64,000 nucleotides of DNA from ZC4RG35 sp036375695. GTDB lineage: Bacteria; Actinomycetota; Acidimicrobiia; Spongiisociales; ZC4RG35. The stretch lies in assembly GCA_036375695.1 (NCBI GenBank), contig DASVBU010000042.1, positions 46,073-110,072 on the forward strand. The letters run 5' to 3'. Made by a program: the position numbers and the translations under genes. Positions 15,224 to 24,120 of the stretch are shown here, piece after piece. The first letter of the stretch is position 1, and every line of letters begins with the position of its first letter. The notes under the pieces are model-generated. The model saw only the letters and a program-made list of their open reading frames with translations. It had not been told where the DNA came from and made no database searches.

Positions 15224-16627
15224 CTACTCCTCGACGATGAGGGCCGTGATCATCCCGAACATCGTCCCGTCGGGCTTCTCCACATGGCTGAAGATGTGGC
15301 AGTGCCAGACCCACGTACCGGGCTGCTCGGCGAGGACGAGGACCGTGTACCTCTCACCGGGCGCCACGTCGAGCGTGTCGACGTAGTACGGGGACTCGAG
15401 CGGGAAACCGTCCTTGGCGATCACCAGTTGACGGTTGTTGTGCAGGTGCATGGGGTGGTTCATCAACCCCTCGTTCATGTAGTGCACCATCAGCGCCTGG
15501 CCCTGCTTGAGGACGTACGGCTTGGTCGCCGGGAACGACTTGCCGTTGAGGCTGAAGCCGATGTTCCCGGAGTCGTTGGTGACCAGGACCTCCTCGCCGA
15601 CCACGTCCCACCCGTCGGGGATGGGCATCTCGCCCACGAGGAACGCACCGGCGAGGCCGTTGGGCACCTGATGGAGGCCCATGTCGTGGCCGTGGTACAT
15701 GGCCACCGACTCTTCGGGGACGATGAAGGAGACCTCCCACGTCTCGCCCGGGCGAATGGGGGTCGGCTGGGTGATGAACCCGACGCCGTCGGCCTCGATC
15801 GGGTGCCTGCGCAGGCCGTGCGGGTGCCATGAGGTGATCATGTCGAGGCGGTTCTCCACCACGATCTTGACCCGGTCGCCGACGTCGACCTTGATGGTCG
15901 GCCCGGGGATCTGGCCGTTGTAGGCGATCCCGTCGACCACCTTGCCTGGCTCGACCTCCCACTTGATCTCGTCGACGACGAGGTGGAACTCCTTGGTCCC
16001 GTCGGGGAGGACGTTGGGATCCATGAGCTGGGCGCCGAGGCCCTCGGTCCGGGCAGGGAAGGTCTGCACGGACCTCTTCATGTTCTCCTCGAGCTCCTGC
16101 CAGGTCAGCCACACGGAGCCGCCGTGGCCGCCGTCATGGCCACCGGAGCCTTCGGAGCCGGGGTCGGCGCCCTCCTCGACCGTGATGTCCAGGGTCATGC
16201 CCGCGCCGGCGTGGCCGGGGACCTCGCAGGTGATGGTGTAGGTGCCGGGCTCGAGGTTGCCGACATCGAGCATGTGGCTCTCGCCGTTGTTGAGATCCGG
16301 TGTCTGGAAGCCCTCGAACTTCAGGTTGTGGAAGACGGCGCCCTCGTTGATGACCTCGAAGACGGTGGGCCCGGGTGGGATCTCCGTGGGGCCGGTGATC
16401 GAGAACTCGTTGAGGGTGTAGGTCACGACTTGCGGCGTGTCCTGGGGTGTCTCTCGTGGTGTCGTCGTCCCGGTGCCGGGCTCGGAGGCGCCGTCGCCAC
16501 CGGCGCGCACGGCGGCCATCCCCGCCAGGAACGCGGTGACGACGGCCACCATCCCGATGAGCAGGAGGAGACGATCGAAAGTCCTTCCGCCCGCGCTGGA
16601 ATCAGGTGACTGTGATCGGGTCGTCAT
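15224..16627 (-). CDS. Membrane-anchored multicopper oxidase with extra N-terminal cupredoxin
   Basis: A 467-residue exported copper protein. An N-terminal membrane anchor (residues 19-42) is followed by a cupredoxin domain with a complete type 1 site (His100, Cys134, His139, Met144). A two-domain laccase-like region then carries all four copper motifs: HPH at 268-270, HGH at 312-314, HPMHLH at 391-396 and HCHIFSH at 442-448, with Met456 or Met459 as the axial candidate. It would oxidise a substrate such as Cu(I), Fe(II), Mn(II) or phenols with reduction of O2 to water; which one is unknown. The frame is open upstream, but the ATG at 16627 gives a clean anchor. Confidence 0.88.
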   Translation of the reverse strand: MTTRSQSPDSSAGGRTFDRLLLLIGMVAVVTAFLAGMAAVRAGGDGASEPGTGTTTPRETPQDTPQVVTYTLNEFSITGPTEIPPGPTVFEVINEGAVFHNLKFEGFQTPDLNNGESHMLDVGNLEPGTYTITCEVPGHAGAGMTLDITVEEGADPGSEGSGGHDGGHGGSVWLTWQELEENMKRSVQTFPARTEGLGAQLMDPNVLPDGTKEFHLVVDEIKWEVEPGKVVDGIAYNGQIPGPTIKVDVGDRVKIVVENRLDMITSWHPHGLRRHPIEADGVGFITQPTPIRPGETWEVSFIVPEESVAMYHGHDMGLHQVPNGLAGAFLVGEMPIPDGWDVVGEEVLVTNDSGNIGFSLNGKSFPATKPYVLKQGQALMVHYMNEGLMNHPMHLHNNRQLVIAKDGFPLESPYYVDTLDVAPGERYTVLVLAEQPGTWVWHCHIFSHVEKPDGTMFGMITALIVEE

Positions 16628-16705
16628 GCCGGGAATCTCACCCCGGCCCCCCCTCGAACGACAGGGACGAAAGTCCCGAAAACCGCGGCTACCGTGCCAC
16701 CGCAC

Positions 16706-17284
16706 ATGGCCGACAAGGCGACCTTCGAAGAGGACGCCCTCCAATACGCCCGGCAGCTCTACTCGGCTGCGTTGAGGATGACCCGCAACCCCGCCGACGC
16801 CGAGGACCTGGTGCAGGAGACGTTCCTCAAGGCGTATCGCGCCTATGACTCCTTCGAGGCGGGCACCAACCTGAAGGCCTGGCTGTATCGCATCCTCACC
16901 AACACCTTCATCAACAAGTACCGGGCCGAGTCCCGTCGGCCCAAGGAGTCGGAGCTCGGTGACGTGGAAGACCTCTACATGTACCGGCGCATCGCGGTGG
17001 GCGACAGCGCCGAGGCGTCCCGGAGCGCCGAGGAGCGGGTTCTCGACGGCCTGGTGGAGGAGGACATCAAGCGGGCGGTCGAGGACCTTCCGGAGATCTT
17101 CCGGATCCCCGTGCTGCTCGCCGATCTGGAAGGATTCTCGTACAAGGAGATCGCCGAGATCCTCGACATCCCGATCGGTACGGTGATGTCGCGGCTCCAC
17201 CGGGGAAGAAAGGCGATGGAGAAGAGGTTGTGGGATTACGCGGAGCAGCGAGGCCTGCTCCCCGACGAGGCTGAAAGACCATGA
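16706..17284 (+). CDS. ECF sigma factor, SigR/SigH type
   Basis: A 192-residue group 4 sigma factor. Region 2 is LYSAALRMTRNPADAEDLVQETFLKAYRAY (cited here by its start and end) with the core-binding DAEDLVQETF, and region 4 has the helix-turn-helix EIAEILDIPIGTVMSRLHRG. The sequence is typical of the thiol-stress sigma-R/sigma-H clade, and the next gene is its zinc anti-sigma partner. The ATG at 16706 is preferred over GTG 16694, because a TACCGT box (16690-16695) overlaps the latter. It should direct thiol-oxidative stress genes. Confidence 0.88.
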   Translation: MADKATFEEDALQYARQLYSAALRMTRNPADAEDLVQETFLKAYRAYDSFEAGTNLKAWLYRILTNTFINKYRAESRRPKESELGDVEDLYMYRRIAVGDSAEASRSAEERVLDGLVEEDIKRAVEDLPEIFRIPVLLADLEGFSYKEIAEILDIPIGTVMSRLHRGRKAMEKRLWDYAEQRGLLPDEAERP

Positions 17285-17514
17285 GTTCCTGCGACGAAGC
17301 GCTGGCCAACCTCTATGCGTTCCTCGACTCCGAACTGGACGAGGTGACCGCCGAGGAGATCAAGGCCCATCTCGACCACTGCGGCGGATGTGGCCGTCCG
17401 TTCGATTTCGAACGCAGACTCCGCGAGGTGATCCGGGCCAAGCTCGACGAAGATGTCCCCGACGAGATCATCGTCAGGATCAGGACGGTCATCGCCCTCG
17501 AGGCTCACGGCTGA
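17281..17514 (+). CDS. Zinc-binding anti-sigma factor, RsrA/RshA type
   Basis: A 77-residue partner of the preceding sigma factor. It has Cys4 at the N-terminus and the zinc-binding H-x3-C-x2-C motif HLDHCGGC at about residues 31-38. In the family the two Cys form a disulfide on oxidation, releasing zinc and the sigma factor; this is inferred here from the conserved residues. The ATG overlaps the sigma stop (ATGA), ensuring coupled synthesis. There is no membrane segment, so it acts in the cytoplasm. Confidence 0.9.
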   Translation: MSSCDEALANLYAFLDSELDEVTAEEIKAHLDHCGGCGRPFDFERRLREVIRAKLDEDVPDEIIVRIRTVIALEAHG

Positions 17515-17539
17515 GGTTCGTCCCCGTCGAGTGGGGCAT

Positions 17540-17545
17540 TAGGCT
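17540..17545 (+). promoter_or_regulatory. Leaderless -10 box of the 17553 gene
   Basis: TAGGCT, 7 nt before the ATG at 17553. Confidence 0.4.
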
Positions 17546-17552
17546 CCCCATC

Positions 17553-17870
17553 ATGAAGCGTGCCCTGGTCCGGAAGGCCGTCCTCATCGCCTTCGTCATC
17601 GCTCTCTTCGTGATCGCCCTTCCTGCCGTCGCCCAGGAGGGGACGACGACCACCACCGCTCCCGCGTCTTCGACCACGGCCGCTCCGGCGGAGCAGCTGA
17701 ATCCCGCCATCCCGGCCGACACCACCGTCCCTCCGCCTTCGACCCCGGACTGGACGTACCGCTATCTCATACCGACCGGTCTCGTCATCGCCGGTCTCGT
17801 CGTGGTGATCACCTCGATCCGGTACTTCACCAACGTGGTGCGGAAGCGGTACCGCATCATCGAGGAGTGA
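17553..17870 (+). CDS. Small membrane protein with Thr/Ala/Pro-rich extracytoplasmic loop
   Basis: A 105-residue protein: a signal-like or membrane N-terminus (ALVRKAVLIAFVIALFVIALPAVAQ), a low-complexity Thr/Ala/Pro stretch of about 40 residues, a second hydrophobic helix (YLIPTGLVIAGLVVVITSI) and a basic tail. This predicts either a lipid-facing two-helix protein or a secreted loop with a C-terminal anchor. No family is recognised. Its stop overlaps the metalloprotease start (GTGA). Confidence 0.7.
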   Translation: MKRALVRKAVLIAFVIALFVIALPAVAQEGTTTTTAPASSTTAAPAEQLNPAIPADTTVPPPSTPDWTYRYLIPTGLVIAGLVVVITSIRYFTNVVRKRYRIIEE

Positions 17871-18898
17871 CACTCGTCCGGTCCGTCGAGGACCGCATCG
17901 TCGCCCGACTGGCCGGCTCCTATCCCCTGGCGGACACCTATGTCCACGAGGCTCTGGTCGCCGACATGGAGGCGATCACTCTCCGTGTCTCACCCCTGGT
18001 CGAGGAGGCCACCGGTCTCGACCTCCCCGGTGAGCCGACCACCGCCGTCGTCGGCCGGGTCGAGTGGGTGGAGCGGAACGTGGCGTCCTTCTCCCACATG
18101 GTGGAGCCGGTCCGGGTGCAGATGGAGGAGAGACTCGCACGTGCCGGTCGCGACCCGGACATGGCGGGCCGGGTCATCCAGAGGGAAACGAGCCTGATCC
18201 TGGCGATCCTCTCCCAGAGGGTGCTGGGCCAGTACGAGCTGGTGCTCCCCGGCGGTGAGCCCGGCGACACCGTCACCTATCTGGGGGCCAACATCCTCCA
18301 GATGGAGCGGCGCCACCACTTCGTCCCGTCCGAGTTCCGTTTCTGGGTGGCGCTCCACGAGCTCACCCATCGCGCACAGTTCCAGGGCGTGCCCTGGCTG
18401 CGCGACTACTTCAACGGGCTGGTGAGGAGGCTGGTCGAGGCCTCCAAGCCCGAGCCCGGCCGCTGGCAGAGGGTCGTCGCCGAGCTGGCCGAGCGTCGTC
18501 TCGCCGGCCGGCCCCTCATCGACCAGCGCGGCGTGCTCGGCCTCTTCGCCACGCCGGAGCAGAGCGAGGTGGTCGACCAGGTGCAGGCCCTGATGTCTCT
18601 CCTCGAGGGGCATGGCCACTACGTGATGGACCGTCTCGGCGCCGAGCACCTTCGTTCGCAAAGCAGGATGAGCCGGATCCTCAAGGACCGGCGCCTCGAC
18701 AAACGGACCGCTGCCTTCTTCAGGCTCACCGGGCTGGAAATGAAGATGGAGCAGTACCGCCAGGGGGAGAAGTGGGTGGCGGCGGTGGAGCGCGAGGCGT
18801 CATGGGAGACGGTCAAGCTCGCCTTCTCCTCCCCGCATGCCCTGCCCAATCTCGACGAGATCGCGCACCCGTCGCGATGGCTGGCACGCGTCGCCTGA
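17867..18898 (+). CDS. Zinc-dependent metalloprotease-like protein (DUF2342 family)
   Basis: A 343-residue zincin-like protein with the helix HELTHRAQFQGVPW at about residues 164-177; HExxH supplies two zinc ligands and the catalytic Glu. The family is a conserved actinobacterial protein nearly always encoded next to tilS and hpt, as here, and was once linked by name to coenzyme F420 biosynthesis. No signal peptide is visible, so it is likely cytoplasmic. Its peptidase activity is inferred only from the motif. It overlaps tilS by 22 bp. Confidence 0.85.
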   Translation: MTLVRSVEDRIVARLAGSYPLADTYVHEALVADMEAITLRVSPLVEEATGLDLPGEPTTAVVGRVEWVERNVASFSHMVEPVRVQMEERLARAGRDPDMAGRVIQRETSLILAILSQRVLGQYELVLPGGEPGDTVTYLGANILQMERRHHFVPSEFRFWVALHELTHRAQFQGVPWLRDYFNGLVRRLVEASKPEPGRWQRVVAELAERRLAGRPLIDQRGVLGLFATPEQSEVVDQVQALMSLLEGHGHYVMDRLGAEHLRSQSRMSRILKDRRLDKRTAAFFRLTGLEMKMEQYRQGEKWVAAVEREASWETVKLAFSSPHALPNLDEIAHPSRWLARVA

Positions 18899-20100
18899 CC
18901 GAACTGGCCGCCCGGGCTTCGTCACGCTTGGACCTGCCCGATGGCGATCTCGTCGTCGCCCTCTCCGGCGGCGCCGACTCCGCCACCCTCGCCTGGCTCG
19001 TCAAGGAGGCGGGGCGCATGGTGCGGGCGGTCCACGTCGACCACGGTCTCCCGGGGTCGCCCCTGATGAGGAAGGCCGCTCAGGCGATCGCCGGCCGCGT
19101 CGGGATCCCACTCCAGGTCGTCGAGGTTCGCGTCCCGTCCGGGGCGTCGCCCGAGGCGCTGGCCCGTTCGGTCCGCTACCAGGCGCTGGCCGAAGCGGTG
19201 GGCGAGGGCGAGACCCTGCTCACCGCGCACACGGCCGACGACAACCTGGAGACGGTGCTGATCAACCTGATCCGCGGCACCGGGACCAGGGGTCTGGCGG
19301 GGATTCCGCGAAGGGGCCTCGCCGGCGCCCATCGTCCGCTGCTCGGTGTCGACCGTGACACCACCAGGGAGATCGCCGCGCTGGCCGGCCTGCCCTTCGC
19401 CGACGACCCCATGAACCTCGACCCCAACCTGGCGCGGAACCACATCCGCACTCGTGTCGTGCCCCAACTCAGGGTCCTGAATGCTGATCTGGTGGAGACG
19501 GTGGCCAGAGGCTCGGCCCTGGTCGCCGCCGACGCCGACCTCGTCGACGGGCTCGAGGCAGCCGTGACCGTCAGGGAGACGCCCGACGGCCTCGTGGTGG
19601 CGGTGGCGGAGTTGGCGGCGGTTCCGGAGCCCCTCGCCGGCCGGGTGATCCGGAGGATGCTCGGGGATCTCGGTGCACCGCAGACCGCGGAGACAGTGGC
19701 GCGTGTCCTCTCCGTCGCCCGGGGAGCGGCGGCCGCGGCGCAAGCGGGTGGCGGGGTGACGGCGACGCGCCGGGGCGCCTTGCTCCATCTCGCCCGGGAG
19801 GCGGCTCCGGCAGATGAGGAGGTGGAGTTGAAGCCGGGTGAGACCCGGCACGCCGGCAAGGTGTTCCAGGTCCTGCGTCGGGAGGAGGTGTGCCGGGTGG
19901 CGCCGATCGGGTCTTGGGCGGCGATCTTCCCCATGGACACCAGTCTCACCGTGGACGCAAAGGGCGTGGTCCACGCCGATGGCGAGCCCGCCTGGGTGCC
20001 GGGCGGGGAGCGTCTCCCGGTCGCCTGGTACCAGCCGGGGTCGGTCGGCTACCTTTCCGTCCTCGCCAGAGAGGAAAGTGGATGGAAATCAAGCCCCTGA
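18877..20100 (+). CDS. tilS: tRNA(Ile)-lysidine synthase
   Basis: TilS converts C34 of the CAU-anticodon tRNA-Ile to lysidine so that it reads AUA. The 407-residue protein has the PP-loop ALSGGADSATLAWL near residue 28 and HTADDNLETVLINLIRG, then a TilS C-terminal domain. The ATG lies inside the metalloprotease end. An essential gene in most bacteria that read AUA. Confidence 0.92.
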   Translation: MAGTRRLTELAARASSRLDLPDGDLVVALSGGADSATLAWLVKEAGRMVRAVHVDHGLPGSPLMRKAAQAIAGRVGIPLQVVEVRVPSGASPEALARSVRYQALAEAVGEGETLLTAHTADDNLETVLINLIRGTGTRGLAGIPRRGLAGAHRPLLGVDRDTTREIAALAGLPFADDPMNLDPNLARNHIRTRVVPQLRVLNADLVETVARGSALVAADADLVDGLEAAVTVRETPDGLVVAVAELAAVPEPLAGRVIRRMLGDLGAPQTAETVARVLSVARGAAAAAQAGGGVTATRRGALLHLAREAAPADEEVELKPGETRHAGKVFQVLRREEVCRVAPIGSWAAIFPMDTSLTVDAKGVVHADGEPAWVPGGERLPVAWYQPGSVGYLSVLAREESGWKSSP

Positions 20101-20603
20101 TCACAGCCGAGGAGATCTCCGCCAAGCTGGCGGAGATGGGTCGCCAGATCACCGAGGACTATCAGGGCAAGGACCTGCTGCTGGTCGGGGTGCTGCGCGG
20201 GGCGTTCATGGTCATGGCCGACCTGGCCCGTCACATCGACCTGCCGTGCGAGTTCGATTTCATGGCGGTGTCCTCGTACGGGGCGTCGACCCAGACGTCC
20301 GGCGTCGTCAGGATCCTGAAGGATCTCGACGAGGAGATCGCTGGCCGCGACGTGCTGGTGGTCGAGGACATCATCGACTCCGGTCTCACCCTCAACTACC
20401 TGGTCAAGAGTCTTCGGGTCCGCAAGCCGGCGTCCCTGGAGATCGCCTCCCTCCTGGTCAAGGAGGGCATCCAGCGGGTGCCCATCGACGTCAAGTACGT
20501 CGGCTTCAACATCGGTCCCGAGTTCGTCGTCGGCTACGGGCTCGACTACGCAGGCAAGTACCGGAACCTGCCATACGTGGGCGTGATGGGGGAGCTCCCC
20601 TGA
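20082..20603 (+). CDS. hpt: Hypoxanthine phosphoribosyltransferase
   Basis: A purine salvage enzyme of 173 residues that makes IMP or GMP from hypoxanthine or guanine and PRPP. The PRPP loop VLVVEDIIDSGLTL lies at about residues 90-103, and the catalytic-loop region FMAVSSYGASTQTSG precedes it. The ATG, with GAGGAAAG just upstream, lies inside the tilS 3' end (19-bp overlap). The tilS-hpt-ftsH order is widely conserved in Gram-positive bacteria. Confidence 0.94.
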   Translation: MEIKPLITAEEISAKLAEMGRQITEDYQGKDLLLVGVLRGAFMVMADLARHIDLPCEFDFMAVSSYGASTQTSGVVRILKDLDEEIAGRDVLVVEDIIDSGLTLNYLVKSLRVRKPASLEIASLLVKEGIQRVPIDVKYVGFNIGPEFVVGYGLDYAGKYRNLPYVGVMGELP

Positions 20604-20666
20604 TGGGGGGTTCTGTTACCGGTTTTCCCGTCGTAGCATGACAGAACCGACTCCCCTGAGGCCCTT

Positions 20667-22664
20667 TTGAATCGAACCGTCCGCACCCTCATCGTCTACG
20701 GGATGGCCATCATCCTGGTCGCCGTCCTCACCCAGTACTGGATGGCCCAGGTCACCGGGCCGGAACAGATCAGCATCTCGGAGTTCGTCGAGAACGTCGA
20801 GGACGGTCGGTACGAGCTGGTGGTTCTCGGGAAGAACACGCAGCAGGCGCGCGCCCGTGTCGTGGGCAGCACCGCCCGCGAGGGCACCTTCGACGAGGTG
20901 GCCAACTACGTCGAGGGGTTCGAGACCCAGCTCACCGAGCTCCTGGACGATCGCGGAATCGAATGGGACGTCGACTCCGAGCCGCCGGGTTTCTGGGCCG
21001 TGTTCGTTTCGTTCCTGCCCTGGCTGTTCCTGCTCGGGTTCATGGTCTTCATCTTCATGCAGATGCAGGGCGGCGGGAACCGGGTCATGCAGTTCGGCAA
21101 GTCCCGGGCCAAGCTGGTGGGCAAGGAGCAGCCAAAGGTCACCTTCGAGGACGTGGCCGGACTCACCGAGGCCAAGGAGGAGCTGGCCGAGATCAAGGAC
21201 TTCCTCGCCAACCCGGACCGCTACCGGCAGATGGGGGCCAAGATCCCCAAGGGCGTCTTGCTCTATGGCCCTCCCGGAACCGGAAAGACCCTGCTCGCCC
21301 GCGCCGTGGCCGGCGAGGCGGGGGTCCCGTTCATGTCCATCTCGGGCTCCGACTTCGTCGAGATGTTCGTCGGTGTGGGCGCCGCCCGTGTCCGTGACCT
21401 GTTCGACCAGGCGAAGCAGAGCGCCCCGGCCATCGTCTTCATCGACGAGATCGACGCCGTCGGCCGTCACCGTGGCGCCGGCCTCGGTGGTGGCCACGAC
21501 GAGAGGGAGCAGACGCTGAACCAGCTCCTGGTCGAGCTCGACGGTTTCGAGGGCAACACCGGGGTCATAGTCATGGCGGCTACCAACCGCCCCGACATCC
21601 TCGACCCGGCGCTGCTCCGCCCCGGCCGCTTCGACCGCCAGATCGTCGTCGACGCGCCCGACATCGACGGTCGTGAGGCCATCCTCGGTGTCCACGCCAG
21701 GGGCAAGCCGCTCGCCCCCGAGGTCGACCTCAAGGTCCTGGCGCGCCGCACGCCCGGTTTCACCGGTGCCGATCTGGCCAACCTGATCAACGAGGCCGCC
21801 CTCCTCGCCGCCCGGCGGCGGAAGAAGGAGATCACGATGGCCGAGATGGAGGAGGCCATCGATCGGGTCATCGCCGGGCCGGAGCGCAAGAACCGGATCA
21901 TGACCGAGGACGAGCGCAGGGTCATCGCCTACCACGAGACCGGCCACGCCCTCGTCGGTTTCGCCCTCCCCAACGCCGATCCCGTCCACAAGGTGACCAT
22001 CGTCGCCCGGGGCCGCTCACTAGGCCACACGCTGGCCCTGCCGGAGCACGACAAGTACCTCGCCCGGAGGAGCGAGTTGGTCGACCAGCTGGCAATGCTG
22101 CTCGGCGGGCGTGCCGCCGAAGAGCTGATATTCGCCGACCCGACGACGGGTGCCGCCAACGACATCGAGAAGGCGACCGCCATCGCCCGACGCATGGTCA
22201 TGGAGTACGGGATGAGCGACGAGCTGGGCCCGATGCAGTACGGGCGGCCCAGCGGCGAGGTCTTCCTGGGTCGCGACTATTCCCGTCAGCAGGACTACTC
22301 CGACCAGGTGGCCGCCTTCATCGACGCCGAGGTGCGCAAGCTGATCAACGCCGCCCATGAGGAGGCGCGGGTCATCCTGGAGCACCACCGCGACGCCATG
22401 GAGCGGATGGTCGCCGAGCTCCTCGAGCACGAGACCGTGGATCGCGACCGCGTCGACGAGATCTTCCACGACGTGCCCAAGTGGGAGCACGCCCCCGACG
22501 GCTCGTTGCGAATCCGCTATCCGGAGAACCCGGTGTTCCCCAAGGAACGCAAGGAGCAGGAGCGGATCGCCGCAGCCGAGGAGGCCGAACAGGAGGAGCC
22601 GGTCACCGAGTCGCTGAAACTGGAACACAAGCTCCCAGGTCGGGCCCGCCCCGCAGAGGCATAG
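20667..22664 (+). CDS. ftsH: ATP-dependent zinc metalloprotease FtsH
   Basis: A membrane quality-control protease of 665 residues. Two N-terminal membrane helices (about 7-27 and 109-131) flank a periplasmic-type domain. The AAA+ module has Walker A GPPGTGKT near residue 200, Walker B IVFIDEIDAV and the SRH RPGRFDRQ. The M41 protease has HETGH at about residue 423. The start is a TTG; no ATG or GTG gives a full first membrane helix. A TAGCAT box (20634-20639) and CTGAGG upstream suggest a short leader. The C-terminus is Glu-rich. Confidence 0.95.
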   Translation: MNRTVRTLIVYGMAIILVAVLTQYWMAQVTGPEQISISEFVENVEDGRYELVVLGKNTQQARARVVGSTAREGTFDEVANYVEGFETQLTELLDDRGIEWDVDSEPPGFWAVFVSFLPWLFLLGFMVFIFMQMQGGGNRVMQFGKSRAKLVGKEQPKVTFEDVAGLTEAKEELAEIKDFLANPDRYRQMGAKIPKGVLLYGPPGTGKTLLARAVAGEAGVPFMSISGSDFVEMFVGVGAARVRDLFDQAKQSAPAIVFIDEIDAVGRHRGAGLGGGHDEREQTLNQLLVELDGFEGNTGVIVMAATNRPDILDPALLRPGRFDRQIVVDAPDIDGREAILGVHARGKPLAPEVDLKVLARRTPGFTGADLANLINEAALLAARRRKKEITMAEMEEAIDRVIAGPERKNRIMTEDERRVIAYHETGHALVGFALPNADPVHKVTIVARGRSLGHTLALPEHDKYLARRSELVDQLAMLLGGRAAEELIFADPTTGAANDIEKATAIARRMVMEYGMSDELGPMQYGRPSGEVFLGRDYSRQQDYSDQVAAFIDAEVRKLINAAHEEARVILEHHRDAMERMVAELLEHETVDRDRVDEIFHDVPKWEHAPDGSLRIRYPENPVFPKERKEQERIAAAEEAEQEEPVTESLKLEHKLPGRARPAEA

Positions 22665-22759
22665 CCCAACCCCGCCTTCGTCGGCGTTACCCCTCCCCGG
22701 TACGTGGGACCGATCCGGGGCGCGCCCCAACCTCCTCTTGTGCTCGTCTGTTTCGGAGT

Positions 22760-22774
22760 GGCCTGGTTCAGGCC
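22760..22774. terminator. Candidate bidirectional terminator hairpin
   Basis: GGCCTG-GTT-CAGGCC between the convergent ftsH and DUF4097 genes, followed by the short palindrome GGGGCGCCCC. There is no clear T-run on either side. The rest of the 130-bp intergenic region shows no gene. Confidence 0.4.
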
Positions 22775-22794
22775 TGGGGCGCCCCGCAGGGGTC

Positions 22795-23553
22795 TTACGT
22801 GATTCTCTTCAGCGTCAGGTCGCCTGACATCGACTTGGCCTTCATAGTCACCTGACGCTTGATCTCCGGCTGGACCTCCAGCTTCGGGGGCCAGTTGACC
22901 CGGCCGGAGAGGCTGGCGGCATCGAGTTCCACCTTGGTTCCGGACTCCATGCCCACCTCGAAGCTCCCGGACATCGACTTCAGGTTGATGACGCTGCCGA
23001 CGAAACGGTCGACCTGGACGCGGCCGGACGCGGTGGAGACGTCGACGACGGCGTCGGAGTCGTCGATCCGGACGTCACCGGATGCGGTGGATATGTCGGC
23101 GTCGCCGTGGGCCCGCGCCACCCGGATGTCGCCGGAGGCCGACTTGGCCCTGATCATCTCGGTCACCTCCTCCGCCCGGATGTTGCCGGATGCGGTCTTG
23201 ATCTCGGCCTTTCTGACCGTGCCGACCCGGATCTCGCCGGAAGCCGAGTCGACGTCGATGCGGTCGATGGGAACCTGGATGATCACGTCCGCCGATGCTG
23301 TGCGGATCTGCGCCCGGCCACCCGGCGGCATTCTGACGGTGACCTCGGCGGGGCGGGAGAAGAGCCAGCGCGCCTCCCGGTCGGAGGCGATCTCCACGAT
23401 GTCGCCCCGCTGCTGCACCTTGAAGTTGGGGTCGTTGGTGTCGACCGTCACCTCGATGACACCGGCGGAGCCTTCGAGGACCTCGACCCGACCGGCGTGG
23501 ATGCGGACGTCGATCTCGGGCTGGTGCTTGATCTGGAAGGTCTGGTGGATCAC
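22795..23553 (-). CDS. DUF4097-type beta-strand repeat protein
   Basis: A 252-residue protein without signal peptide or membrane segment. Its central part is a series of about seven short repeats with the pattern (T/S)ASG-x-(I/V)-x-(V/A), for example VDSASGEIRVG, IKTASGNIRAE, AKSASGDIRVA, ISTASGDVRID and VSTASGRVQVD. This predicts a right-handed beta-helix or toastrack stack of the DUF4097 family. The function is unknown. It is the last gene of a three-gene minus-strand operon, its ATG overlapping the RHH gene stop. Confidence 0.85.
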   Translation of the reverse strand: MIHQTFQIKHQPEIDVRIHAGRVEVLEGSAGVIEVTVDTNDPNFKVQQRGDIVEIASDREARWLFSRPAEVTVRMPPGGRAQIRTASADVIIQVPIDRIDVDSASGEIRVGTVRKAEIKTASGNIRAEEVTEMIRAKSASGDIRVARAHGDADISTASGDVRIDDSDAVVDVSTASGRVQVDRFVGSVINLKSMSGSFEVGMESGTKVELDAASLSGRVNWPPKLEVQPEIKRQVTMKAKSMSGDLTLKRIT

Positions 23554-24014
23554 AGGTCGATGGTGGTTCGGACCCGGGTCTTACCCACGTTCCTCGCGGT
23601 TCGTGTCTGGCTGCGGAGGGCGTCCACCACGAAGGCATTGAGTGAGTCGCCCGCGGCTTGGGCGGCGTCGGCGATGATTTCCTTGAGGTTGGAGGGGAGG
23701 CGGACCGTGATCCTGGTCTCGCTCATGTCGAGGTCGTCCTCGTCGAAGTCGAAGGCGCCGGCAGTGCTGGTCTCGTCACGGGTGACCACGAGCTCGGGGT
23801 CGCCATCGACCATCTTCACCTCCACCTTCTGGCCCACCAGCTGGCTGGAGACCTCGGCGGCGGCGGCGCAGAGGACGTCGAGAAAAGTCTGACGAATGGC
23901 AGGCTGCAGGGCCGCCATCAACTGGGCACCCAACTCGGTTGCCTCAGGTCCGGCGACCCGCAGCTGCGTTTCGACCGCGGTCTCGAGACCGAGGAGTGCC
24001 TGATCGAGCTGCAC
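23550..24014 (-). CDS. Ribbon-helix-helix protein, HicB/Arc-like, with a novel N-terminal domain
   Basis: A 154-residue protein. Residues about 100-136 (ETRITVRLPSNLKEIIADAA onward to VVDAL) match the ribbon-helix-helix DNA-binding fold, where the RITVRLP strand contacts DNA. The first 95 residues form an unrecognised helical domain followed by an acidic linker (FDFDEDDLD). The GTG start lies 1 nt after the stop of the 30-codon ORF and has GAGGAGC upstream. The repeated GATGTC sites in the operon promoter suggest autorepression. No toxin gene of the HicA type is adjacent. Confidence 0.8.
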   Translation of the reverse strand: MQLDQALLGLETAVETQLRVAGPEATELGAQLMAALQPAIRQTFLDVLCAAAAEVSSQLVGQKVEVKMVDGDPELVVTRDETSTAGAFDFDEDDLDMSETRITVRLPSNLKEIIADAAQAAGDSLNAFVVDALRSQTRTARNVGKTRVRTTIDL

Positions 24015-24015
24015 T

Positions 24016-24108
24016 TCAGCTCCTCTGGGACCTGATCTCTTGACCGAGGATCTCTCGGATGGATTCGATGCTGTTCGGAATCGACAGCATCAGGCTTTCG
24101 GCGAACAT
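24016..24108 (-). CDS. Putative 30-residue peptide, first gene of the RHH operon
   Basis: A minus-strand ORF of 30 codons from ATG 24108 to TGA 24016. The peptide begins MFAESLMLSIPNSIESIREI and ends in QRS. It is preceded by AAAGGGA at Shine-Dalgarno distance and by a consensus promoter, and its stop is 1 nt before the GTG of the RHH gene. The sequence could form an amphipathic helix. It may be a true micropeptide or a leader ORF that couples translation of the RHH protein. No family is recognised. Confidence 0.55.
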   Translation of the reverse strand: MFAESLMLSIPNSIESIREILGQEIRSQRS

Positions 24109-24120
24109 GGCGTCCCTTTC

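Noticed and set aside
16631..16690. Sigma-R-type promoter (GGGAAT-N18-GTT) before the sigma gene
   Set aside because: GGGAAT is present at 16631, but no GTT occurs at the required distance.
23550..24014. HicA-HicB toxin-antitoxin module
   Set aside because: The RHH part is HicB-like, but no HicA dsRNA-binding toxin is adjacent; the partners are a 30-aa peptide and a DUF4097 protein.
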